DNA from: Glandiceps talaboti | Taxonomy: Eukaryota > Hemichordata > Enteropneusta > Spengelidae | Assembly (NCBI RefSeq): GCF_964340395.1 | Contig: NC_135569.1 | Coordinates: 5,256,540 to 5,314,039 of the forward strand | Direction of reading: 5' to 3' | DNA length: 57,500 bases | Shown here: piece by piece, positions 38,139 to 48,078 of the stretch | How the letters are laid out: each line of letters opens with the position of its first letter | Position numbering within the stretch: position 1 is the first letter of the stretch | Program-made: the position numbers and the translations under genes | Notes under the pieces: generated by a model | What the model was told of the DNA's origin: nothing | The model's database searches: none | What the model saw: the letters and a program-made list of their open reading frames with translations, nothing else

Positions 38139-40925
38139 CATACATACATACATACATACATACATACATACATACATACATACATACATACATACATACA
38201 TACATACATACATGCATCCTGCACCCTTGTGAAGCTACTCTACATTTAGTCAACAGACAGGAAAGGAAAACAAGCAACAGGAAAATTGAAATTGTTCCCC
38301 TGTCCTGCCCCTTAAAAATCCTCGATCATGTTTGCTGCTGCGTGTGCATACATACATCTACATTCTTAAACTTACTGCATCAAGTCATGTGATCAACACA
38401 ACTGACCCGTTTGTTTGTTTGTTTGTTTGTTCGTTTGTCATTTCAGAACATGCTCAAAGATCAGTGCAAGGAGGAAATCCGCTCTCACCAAGTGGATCTG
38501 ATAGACTTTCACCATCTAACATCCAACAACACCAATCTACAATTCTTAGTAAACAACTACACAAACCAAGAAAACAAACCATGCCACAGCATCATGAACC
38601 AGAGGTATACTATGAATATTTATCGTGGTCTAAGTGATACATTAATTGTTGAGACTATGTGACAGAATGATTAGTAGTGTAGTATTATATTCTCGTTATT
38701 ACATATATATACCAGAGATTACTTGCACCGGTGTGCGCTCATACTAGTGGTAAACATTATTACATAGATGCACGCAGATGATATGCAAATGAGGACATGA
38801 TCATTCACTAGACACAAAATTGTGTGATAGCACTGTATGATTTTTATGGAAGTTTGCCATTTCAGATAAACACATGTAATAATAACAGAACCCCATGCCA
38901 CGTGAGTTCCAGTGTGGGTACTCATCGGGTAGTTGCACTCATGCTTGTAGTGTTTTCTGCTGCACTTTCACGAGCGTACTGAGTGAAAGTACAGCCGCAG
39001 AGAACGCTGCAAGAACTCATGCAAATACCCCGAGTAAGCCACACTTGTATTCGCGTATCATAGGGTTGTCACAGTATTTGCATAAGTGTGTGTGTGCATT
39101 GTTCTCTGCAACTAAACCAGTTCCTTACCAAATCTTGCATCCAGTATTTGACCAGTTTCTGCTTGTGTAATTATTTGGTTTTTACTCAGTTTGTGTCCAA
39201 ACAAATCATGAATGCACCTGGTAGTATAGCACCAACCTAAAGTCAAAACAGACCTTAAGTATAAATGTATAGGTACCAAAACCGGCACTCACGTAATAGT
39301 CACTGATAATATATATTTGATTTCCAAATCAGCAAATTTTGTTTTAAAAAAAATGCAATATGTGCATTCACTTGTGTGTACGTGGATTTTCTATCAGACA
39401 ATGCTTTCAATATTCCACTGCAATAGCTTCTGATATATTCTCCCCAACAGACCAATAGAGGGCCAACAATTACACTGACGTATGGATCATCAAAATCAAC
39501 ATTCCCAATCAACAGACAACATTCCTATAATGGCAGGCAAGTTTTATACTTGGAATAGTTTTAAATTCATTAGCTCCAACTTGAATGTTTTCTGAGACTG
39601 TTTTGTTAGATGTGATGACTGAATCATAATATTGTACTCTCTGCATAGTATTGAATAGTACAAATAGCAGTCATCAAACTGTGTATAACTAAACATTGCA
39701 TTATCGAAAAAAGAGTTAATAAAATTATTTGGCATCGATTGTAGCTATAAAACAGCACCTCCAGTGGCCAAACTATATGTATCTTTTGTTTTTATTATAA
39801 CAGCTGTATTGACACATTATAATTTTGTTCTGATTTGTAGTACATTTTAAAACTTTACTTAGACCATGGTGGTAGTAGTGTACATGTATGGTTCAAATAA
39901 AATTTAAAATGTAGGCCAAATTGTCTCGAAACCCCAGCAGTATGATACTATTGATGTAGGTTAGTACAGATATGCAATCTTTTTTCCCCACTACCATCAG
40001 TATTGATATACTTAAGATTCATGAAAAATCGTAAAACCAAGAATTTAAACCGTTTGTTGTTTGCTTGTAGCCGGTACACAGAGCTTACAGCGCCCTCAAG
40101 TCACCATGATCGAAGTGGCAGCACCAACAGAAATGGCATGTACATTGAACTGAAAAGTCGACATGACATGCTGTTTAATCGAGGTGGTTCCCATGGCAAC
40201 CCAATGAGGTCAGCGTCTGAGAGTGCAACCATGAACAGTGGTTCCACGTCTCTAGATAACTTAACCAACTGGACTGTAGACGATGTCTATCAGTTTGTAT
40301 CATCGTTAGGTGGCTGTGCTGAGTATGCATCAGTAAGTACGACTCTGTAGTCAAACTTCAAATGCTTTTGCAAGCCTTGGGTTTTTGAAAGTCAACTGAG
40401 GACTTTTGAAAATCTTGGAGGTCAAAGACTTTTGAAGGTCAAGGAATTTGAAGATCAAGTACTTTTGCAGTCTAAGACTTTGAAGGTCGAGGACCCTTAT
40501 GAAGGTCAAAGAATGGGCCCAAAATCCAGTTTATCAGTTTTACAACTTACATGTATGTCACCTACAGAGTTGAAACTCACATTTGTAGTTTCAACATTGT
40601 AAAAAGACCCTTAGTCCTACAGTGAGAGGAGAACCTCTGACTGATATTCAGAGGACAACATAGTTTTATAGGACATCCTTACAAGACAGTTCGCCATTTC
40701 CTTATATTTTGTTTTTTCTGCTTTCCTTCACTTTTTTTTTAGATATTCAGAGAACAAGGTATAGATGGTGAGACACTTCCTCTGTTGACCGAAGAACACC
40801 TGCTTCAAAATTTCGGACTCAAACTAGGACCTGCGTTGAAAATAAGACTGCATGTTGCTAGGCGACAGGGTTATTGTATCTATTGCAGGGGAAGCAAACT
40901 GTATGATGAAATGAATCAGATGTAA
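33447..40925 (+). CDS. SAMD11: SAMD11/SAMD7-like Polycomb protein with SAND and SAM domains
   Basis: Likely nuclear PRC1-associated repressor. Exons: 33447-33785, 36363-36539, 36918-37069, 37411-37607, 37917-38015, 38447-38633, 40071-40332, 40743-40925 (TAA), giving 531 aa. Residues 1-113 hold a SUMO-type site IKRE (27-30) and a long Asp/Glu run; 114-172 are a SAND domain with the KDWK core; the middle is Ser/Gln-rich; residues 451 to about 513 are a SAM domain (starts [10 protein letters not shown]; later [16 protein letters not shown] and [10 protein letters not shown]), nearly the vertebrate SAMD7/11 sequence. An 18-residue tail with CIYC follows. The ATG lies 10 nt after a good acceptor (AG at 33435-33436), so a non-coding first exon is expected upstream. 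Weak points: the donor after exon 1 (GTCCGT), and exon 6, where GAG/GTATAC at 38604 is phase 0 but exon 7 needs phase 2, so I used the donor after 38633. A missed exon is possible. Confidence 0.9.
36363..36539 (+). other. SAND domain exon of the SAMD11-like gene
   Basis: A 177-nt, phase-0 exon of 59 codons between a TTTATAG acceptor and a GTAAGT donor. The translation starts [20 protein letters not shown] and continues [20 protein letters not shown]. The KDWK tetrapeptide and the spacing to KxLxxLxxxGLL are hallmarks of SAND domains, the DNA-binding fold of DEAF1, AIRE and GMEB. It ends with a Cys-rich stretch, CDCAACR. One exon therefore equals one domain module. Confidence 0.88.
37620..37840. 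repeat. Degenerate TGYAATGTCATGCAG repeats
   Basis: Loose repeats of GCAGTGCTATG and GTAATGT in the SAMD11-like intron 37608-37916. Confidence 0.65.
38064..38212. repeat. ACAT microsatellite
   Basis: Mostly pure ACAT; begins about 50 nt after the donor at 38016. Confidence 0.95.
38730..38920 (-). repeat. Dispersed repeat family 3, copy 2
   Basis: Its reverse complement aligns with 7759-7950, including GCATGGGGTTCT, ACATGTGTT, AAATCATACAGTGC, GAATGATCA and AATAATGTTT in the same order. In a SAMD11-like intron. Confidence 0.6.
40270..40865 (+). other. SAM domain of the SAMD11-like protein (two exons)
   Basis: The domain is split by the intron 40333-40742. The first part reads [20 protein letters not shown] and the second [20 protein letters not shown], then [20 protein letters not shown]. 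It belongs to the Polycomb SAM class (PHC, SCM, SAMD7, SAMD11) whose members polymerise head to tail. The LGPALKI segment is the usual end-helix surface. Confidence 0.92.
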
Positions 40926-43860
40926 AAATATCAAGGATGTTTGTTGGGATTTTTTGTATCTCCTTACTCCAGTAAGCAGAAGCTGGTGGCATAGATATGC
41001 CAGAAATTTTGTGGACAACAACTCCAATGACATCATCTAATGCAGTGATTCAACTTATCAAAGTTAGGGAGTTTTACAGGACTGCTGTGGAGGAACTTCT
41101 TAAACTTAGGTAGTTCTGTGAGATTGCTATGGGGGAACTTATCAATCATCAGGAGTTCTGCTGGACTGTTATGGAGGAACTTTTTAAACTTAGGGCGTTC
41201 TACAGGACTGCTATGGAGGAACTTAAACTTAGGGAGTTGTACAGGACTGCTATGGAGGAAGAACGAATATGTGAAATAGACAAAGACAGGCTGAATTGTA
41301 TTAGGGGTTTACATTTACAATTAATACACAGTGCTGGCAAGCTAAGCATGGCATTTGCTTTGTAGACATCAACATTGTTTAATGGCTTCATAAACAAAGA
41401 ATTAAATGATGGAGTTCATATACCAAATTTACAGATTCTTTCATATGCAGGAATCTTAGGAGTACATGATGTGAAGACATAAGGAACTCAATAGCATATA
41501 AAGTACACTCAACAATAACACTTATTGCTGTCCTCAAAGCAAAGGCTATACTTAGCTTTAAAACACTATAGAGAATTCAAGGTGAATGACATTTGTATAT
41601 AGTCTCAGTTATACACAGACTCGTTATTGAGGACTCGATGCTTAATGGCTACCACCCCAAAACAGTCAGGGGAAATAGTAAACAAAATTATGTGACTTCC
41701 ACTTTTGGTTATTATTATTGATTTCTTAGTCCTCAAAGGAAACATAGTTTACAGCCCACAACTGTACAGAATAAATAAAAACAATATACACAAAACCCCT
41801 GAAAGGGTGATTAAAAACAAAGACAAGCTACACAAATACAACTTAGCATCGATTTAACAATCTGACAGCTGACGGGCCAAAACTCTGTATCAAACTTTGT
41901 AGCATTTTAAGACAACAGTATCTTTGCCCAGAAGGGTGAATATTTAAATATTAAGGAAGAATGATGTGAATAAATCCATAGATTAAGTTTGTAAAATTAT
42001 GTTACTTGAAATTAACAGATATCTGATGCTCTAGATTGTCAAACATGTGGGTGAATTGCCTGAGATTATGCTTGGTGTGCAATTCTTGTCAGTGCTGCGA
42101 CTTTACCATGATGTATTTGTCCTAACCGAAAGCAGAAGTCATAAATTATGTGTACTACTGAGGACCCCAGTCATCAAGCGAGGACCCCAACAAGGAGAGT
42201 CTAGATAACTGAGACTATATATGGTTCAAGGGGTTATAGATCGGATGTATCGTATGATACAATTTATTTTTTATACTATCAATGTATGTTCTCTTTAAGC
42301 AACATATAATGGCACTCTAAAGTAGTGATGAAGTTTTGCATTTTCCAGAAATCACTGGCTAATTCTTGTAGTTTTTTTAGCTGCACATTTCCACATTCAG
42401 GTAACAAACATGTACTAGAGTTTGCTTCAGTTAGAAGCTACAGGTTGTTCAAAATTCATGTTCTTTCACCATCACTAAATGTGAATTTATTTCAAGAAAA
42501 CTTGCACACTTTTCTCTAACTGCATCAAAAGTTTTAAGTTCATATAGAAATTGTGTTCTTTTTGCTCCAGCTAGGGGGACAGGTCTAAGAAAGGCATGTT
42601 CTCATTGCCACCACTAGGGGGCACAATTTATCAGAAAAAAAAACTTTTTTTTTTTCTTCCAAAAAAGGGCGGGGAGGGGGTGCAGTGTGTCTGTAAGGTG
42701 CGCTGTGGTGTTGTGGTCAACCCCTAGAGCAGGCCAGTGAGGACGGAGTGATGTTACATATCTTATGGTGTAGGGTGCAGTCCACTTGAGAAGTTACTCT
42801 CGTGCTAAAATGCAGGTGTACTTAATCGCAGAGATGGGTTTCAGTTTCAAGATTCTACTTTTAGTCATTTTCTGAAGTTTTATCAGATATTTGTTATTGT
42901 CATGTTATATCTTGAATCAGTGATATTGTAATCAATTTACGCAAGTATAAGATATATAGTTACTGCCATTACACAAGTAGAATACAGCACAGGTTTGTTT
43001 TACTTGACCACCCCTTTTCTTTCTCGCTTATGGAATAGTCATATTGTCATTTTAGGACTGGTTCATTCCATTTCATTATAAAGGTTAGTCACATACAGAA
43101 ACTCAGAAATGGATAAAAAGGGAAAATATTTGGGGGGGGGGGGGATAATGTGCAGGGACATTTATTTCACTATAAAATGTAGATTTTACACGGGCTGGAA
43201 AGACTAGAATATTGTAGCCAGAGATTCTCAGCCAGAAACAGCAGCAGACGATATGTCCAAAAAGTCACTGCATGTTGTATTTCATATTCACTATGGTGCT
43301 ACGACTGACTTTCAAAGTTAGTATAAAAGTTAGACAATCACACGTCAATTGCTGTTGTTCTAGAATTTACTGTTTAAACTTTATGTAAAATTCATGTCGG
43401 AGATTGAATCTTTCATTATATGTGCCATATTTCACTTTCTGTATCTAATGCAGTGAAATAAAACTTTAGAGAATACAGATGCAAGCAATACAATATTTGT
43501 AGGTAGTCATATGATTGGCTATTGATATCATGTGATCATCACATTGATATCATGTGATCATCATGTGATAACCACATCAATAATTTGTTGTCATGTTCAA
43601 TCCTTGCTTTGTTTGTGTAGAAATTTACTGTGCAATTTGCCTGCAAGCTGTCTCTGTCTGTAAGCAGAAACAAAATGAACACTGGAACAGATGACAGTTT
43701 GAAAAATCATGAAAGGATGGCAAAACAAATTCACCTTTTTTTTTTTTTATAAAACGAATATTGCTATGTTTACTTCAACCTCAGTATTAGTATTGTACTG
43801 TCATATTTTTGTTTTCTATATTTCTGTAAATAAAAACAAATTTTATACTTGACAACTGTG
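40926..43860 (+). other. 3' untranslated region of the SAMD11-like gene
   Basis: Runs from the TAA to the probable poly(A) site. It starts with about five degenerate copies of a 40-55-bp unit (41065-41265) built around GGACTGCTATGGAGGAACTT. No coding exon is recognised; the open frame inside the repeat (41129-41365) is a by-product of it. Confidence 0.45.
43829..43834 (+). terminator. Likely poly(A) signal of the SAMD11-like gene
   Basis: AATAAA followed about 25 nt on by a GT/T-rich stretch (TGTGTTGTTCTTTT). Earlier AATAAA hexamers at 43457-43462 and 41770-41775 could give shorter transcripts. Use of this one implies a 3' untranslated region of about 2.9 kb. Confidence 0.4.
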
Positions 43861-43914
43861 TTGTTCTTTTGAAAAGATGTGATTGACAGTGTTGTATATA
43901 TTACCTTGATCTTC

Positions 43915-44070
43915 ATGGAGAGTCATTTTATGATTTTACACCACCTACAAATCATGCAAATACTAGTGATTTCAGAGAAACATCAGTGAGATATGTTTTA
44001 CACTGACATGGGAATAAGCACTCAGGAGTCATGAATATTCATTGTTTGGCCATACAGAATTATTTCTGTC
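43915..44070 (+). repeat. Dispersed repeat family 4, copy 1
   Basis: Blocks ATGATTTTACA, CCACCTACAA, GATTTCAGAGAAACATCA and AGTCATGAATATTCATTGTT recur in order at 53995-54230. Lies between the SAMD11-like poly(A) site and the PHC promoter. Confidence 0.65.
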
Positions 44071-44149
44071 AGACATTGACGGGTTTTTGAACCAATGAAA
44101 TTGTATTTCCGACTGAAAATTGATTGCCACAGGGACGCAGTTTCCCCCA

Positions 44150-44312
44150 GATTTTTATCTTTCCAATGAAGTGCGCCACCTAGCGAAGGTTTTGCCAGGT
44201 CAATCGTAAAGCTAGCCAGCCATATTGAATCTAAAATCAGCTGTTATTGTTTTCATGCGAGTTCATTTGTGGGATTTTTCCACGCCAAATGTTCCTTTTG
44301 ATGGCGCTCTAG
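44150..44312 (+). promoter_or_regulatory. Candidate promoter and non-coding first exon of PHC
   Basis: A stretch rich in promoter-type motifs ends in CTCTAG/GTAAGA, a strong donor at 44312/44313. It contains GCCATATTG (44219-44227), a good YY1/PHO-type site, and a second ATGGCG near 44300. Spliced to the acceptor near 48072 it would give a first intron of about 3.8 kb. It starts only about 300 bp after the likely poly(A) signal of the SAMD11-like gene. Confidence 0.4.
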
Positions 44313-45470
44313 GTAAGATGTTTCAATTATTTCGTATTGTTTATGTTATTGTCAATCATACCTATCCTTGATAAAGACTATCATTGAAAATTGAACGATT
44401 TTTACGGCAAATTCGTCAGGTATTTTTTTATCGTGCCCCAATCATCACAGCAGACCGACTGGAGCATAGCAGAATAACAGCCTAGACAGTAGTGTCAATT
44501 TGAGTGTAGAATTAAAACAGCTTTTTTGCCTCTCCGGGGATGTTTAATAATTTTGACCATTTCATAGTCGCGGAAATATTTCAGAGATATTGAAATGTAG
44601 CCGCCGTTCTATTAGCATGCAGTCTGGGAATGAAATTTAGTCGATGATTTTCCAGCCGACAACAATAGCTTGGCTGACTGAATGACCCTATTTGCCAGTC
44701 TCCGCCAAATTGGGTCTTTCATATGCAAATTAGTTCTGACGTTTTAAGGTAATTTGGTTACCTTTATTGAATGCAGGTGTCCTTTAGCGATTTGATAAGC
44801 AGAACAGTTGCATTTATTTTAAAAATTGAAATACCCGAAGTAAGGTTCATTTCTCACTACACTGTCTACAGTTTATGTATGCAAATACTTATGTGTCTGT
44901 TTGAAACAATGTAAGACGAACGAGGAAAAATTATCAGTTATGTAATACAGTAATGTTGTGGTACAGCTGCAGTTGAACCAGTGCCAATTTTGTCGCTGTC
45001 TTGCACCTTGGTTGTCAGTGATTTTTTCTAAAGGCCCCCCCCCCCCCCCCCCCCCCCCCCGGGCATCGATGAAGGGGAATCTGGTGGGGAGAGGGGGGCT
45101 ATATTGACCTGACAAATTCAGAAAATAACCCATACCTGTGGCCATCTATTTGATTAGTTCTTATATTATTCAACCATCATACATGTTGAAACAATATATA
45201 ATAGTTTCTACAGATATGTGCTGTTGACGGATGTTGTGTGCTATCAGGAAAAAATTGAGAAAACAATGGAATGACATGGTAGAGAAATCCATTTGACTAT
45301 ACAGCGGAAAAGAGATCGTAGAAAACGAGCCCACACATTTTCTTTCTAGACTATTTTATCAGTGAAATGCCAGATCTACATGTATATGTACTACATTAGA
45401 AATTTATTCCCAGCACAGAATCCGAAACAGTGCACACGTTACATGTATGTATTGTACATTATCATTATTG

Positions 45471-46180
45471 CCCAGAGACTTACAAGTTGCTATATCAGTC
45501 AGGATTTAAATTTCCTTAGGCATAGATTGCACTACAATGTACATCAGTGACAAGCTCACTAATTTATTAATTATATGCATACAGGTTTGTCTCTGGGGTA
45601 GAAGCCAAAACAATACAAATCATACAATTTGTTCTACATCACGATAGCCTAGAGACTGGCTGTGTTAATCCGGGGTTTTAATTCTGGTATGAGATCTACT
45701 AGCAGCTGTAGTAAATTTGACACATAGGGATAGAGTGAACAACATCAGTGGCAAGCTTAGCTCAGTTAGTTATGTGTGCGCATAAAGAAGGTTCGTCTCT
45801 AGGGTATCGCCAGAAACAATTTGGAAATCATTCATGTTGATCTGTGTGATAACCCAGACAATTCTTGTGTTACTGCACTCCAGGGTTTATTTATTTTATG
45901 AGTTCCAATTATAATAAATTTGACACATGCATAGAGATTGAACAGTATCAGTGACAGTGAATCAGTGACAAACTCATTTATGTGTATATAAAGAAGCTCA
46001 GTCAGGGTGGATGGGAGGGGTGAGCCAGAAACAATGAAACCAGACATGAACATTTTTTCTCCACCATGATATATTATAGCCCAGAGACTTGCATGTTGCT
46101 GTATCAGTCTGTGGTTTAAAATATTCCAGTGAGGGTCAATGTGAGGGATAGTAAATTTGATTCAGAGTCTTGCCAAATTC
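45471..46180. repeat. Tandem array of units of about 200 bp
   Basis: Units start with a CCCAGAGACT-type block at about 45471, 45646, 45849 and 46078. Shared blocks in order: GTAAATTTGACACA, ATCAGTGACAAGCTCA, AAAGAAG and CCAGAAACAAT. Units are strongly diverged. Confidence 0.65.
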
Positions 46181-46268
46181 GTTATCACACTGACTTTCCC
46201 ACCCACAGCTTAATAGCTGTAAGTCATAAGGCTAAAGTTTTGTTTCATCTACAGACCCGTACAGAGAT

Positions 46269-46624
46269 GAAATATTGAAGGGTCGACGAAAGTGCATATC
46301 ATACATTTTATGTTCCCCAAGAACAATTTAGATAGATAAGAAACAGGCTTCCCACAGACCAGTCATTACAAATATGTGCACATACATGTCACCATGGGAA
46401 TCATGCAAGCACTCAAACTAGTGCCTGTCAAAATCTCAGCCTGCAATGTGATGACATAAAATAGCTTCTTTGTTCCAAGGAGTTTGTGTGTCGCTGTGTA
46501 TAAGTTGGGGTTGGATGTTGTTGTTTATATTTGTAATGAGTGGTCTGTGGGAAGCCAGTTTCGTATCTATCTAAATCGTTCTTGGAGAATATAAAATGTG
46601 TTTCAGTGACCCTTCAATATTTCT
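46269..46624. mobile_element. Second foldback element
   Basis: Arms at about 46269-46376 and 46527-46624. The left reads GAAATATTGAAGGGTC, later TTTAGATAGATA and GGCTTCCCACAGACC; the right carries the complements in reverse order. The loop is about 150 bp with no coding capacity. Confidence 0.7.
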
Positions 46625-47640
46625 GCTGCAGTACATACACTCACACTACTCCATAATACAGTGTGTGGCTATGCAGCGAGTCAAACTTTAATTGCAGTCA
46701 AATGACATATTATGATGTATTAGATTAGGGGAATTTGAATTTTAGATACATATGTAGTACACATGTGACCTTTAGTGAACAAGGTGCATAAATTGTATAC
46801 CCAGTGATTTCATTTTGAGCATGAAATTAGATTTTCAATTTTCCAGCTCATAATACTGAAAAGATGTTACTTTCAAATTCTCAGTCTATCTAATGTACTT
46901 ATTAAATATACGACGTGATTTCAAATTTCCCATTATAATTGGACCTGGTAATGAGAAATTAATTGTGATATTTTCTATCTTTTTTTGCAATTTTTTATTT
47001 GAAAATTGTTATTTCACCAGCAACTGAGAAGCCATACCAATAGAGAATTTGATTTGAAATTTCCCTTTCTATTGTGGCTCATGAATACTGAATTGTGTTT
47101 CAAATTTGCATTCTAATTGTAAGCCCGTCTAGAATTTCAAGTTTGACATTTTATTTAAATGAGAATATTTGATCTCAGATATGATAATTGAAAATAATGA
47201 TTTAATTTGTTAGAAAAACATGTCACTGCATCTTGACTCTCAGTGCTCAGGACAAAGCTGAAAATAAAAGATACATGGCTAACGGAGAATAATTGCAAAA
47301 AATTTAATGTCATCATTTGTGCTATTTAATATTATATGTCTAGTTCCATCATTTTGCCTTTAACTTGGCCCAGTAATCTGCACTCGTGCCAATTTGCGTA
47401 CTAATAGTATTGTCTCCTGGGGAATTTCTAATGACTATATCGGTTAATTTGCATATGAATAGATTCCTTTGTTATGTTGATTGATATTTATTGTATTGCT
47501 GGAAGCATAGGTCGTGAGCCCATGTTCTGTAAAATCTCTGAGTAGATCACTGAAAATTTAATAATTTCACATTTATTCACAGAAAAGATAGCGAGTTTTG
47601 AAAAACTATATATCAGAGATTAGTTTAGAATATACTTGTA

Positions 47641-47862
47641 CACTGTTTTTGCTAAAGTTGGGAACCCCGGTAATAGAAAGGGGCAAAAGTCGCAAACAAT
47701 CTACCATAATTTTGTTAGGGAACCCTGGTAAAATGACTGGCAAACCCAGATAGATTTTACCTGCTTACCGCCCTTAACAAAAACACGGTAGGGAACCCCT
47801 GGTAAAATGACTGTCAAACCCCGGTAGATTTTACCTGCTTACCGCCCTTAACAAAAACACTG
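47641..47862. mobile_element. MITE-like element, copy 2, with internal duplication
   Basis: Ends CACTGTTTTTGCTAAAG and TTAACAAAAACACTG form terminal inverted repeats, flanked by TA on both sides as expected for Tc1/mariner-type insertion. About 80 bp of the right half, including a terminal-repeat copy, is present twice. Related to 6103-6266. Confidence 0.65.
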
Positions 47863-48078
47863 TAAATTATAGTTGTATCTTGTTAAGTAAAATACGACGG
47901 ATAAAACAAGAACCTGGGATTGAAACCTCTGCCTTTAAATCTGATCACAACTGAGCCTTTGATGTTGTGTGTTTGTGATGCTAACATATACATATATTCA
48001 TTTCTCTCCTCCAGTGTGTTAGTAGTAGGTTTTACTACAGAACAAGAACACCGAGTGTAATCCACTTTTTAGGAAACA

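Larger units (their letters stand above)
44313..48072 (+). other. Putative first intron of PHC
   Basis: No exon recognised. Contains a 26-nt C run (45035-45060), a tandem array of units of about 200 bp (45471-46180), a foldback element (46269-46624) and a MITE-like element (47641-47862). Confidence 0.45.

Noticed and set aside
45035-45060. 26-nt poly-C run, and shorter C runs near 19650 and 35332, as possible functional elements
   Set aside because: Most likely slippage-prone homopolymers; their lengths may be sequencing or assembly artefacts.
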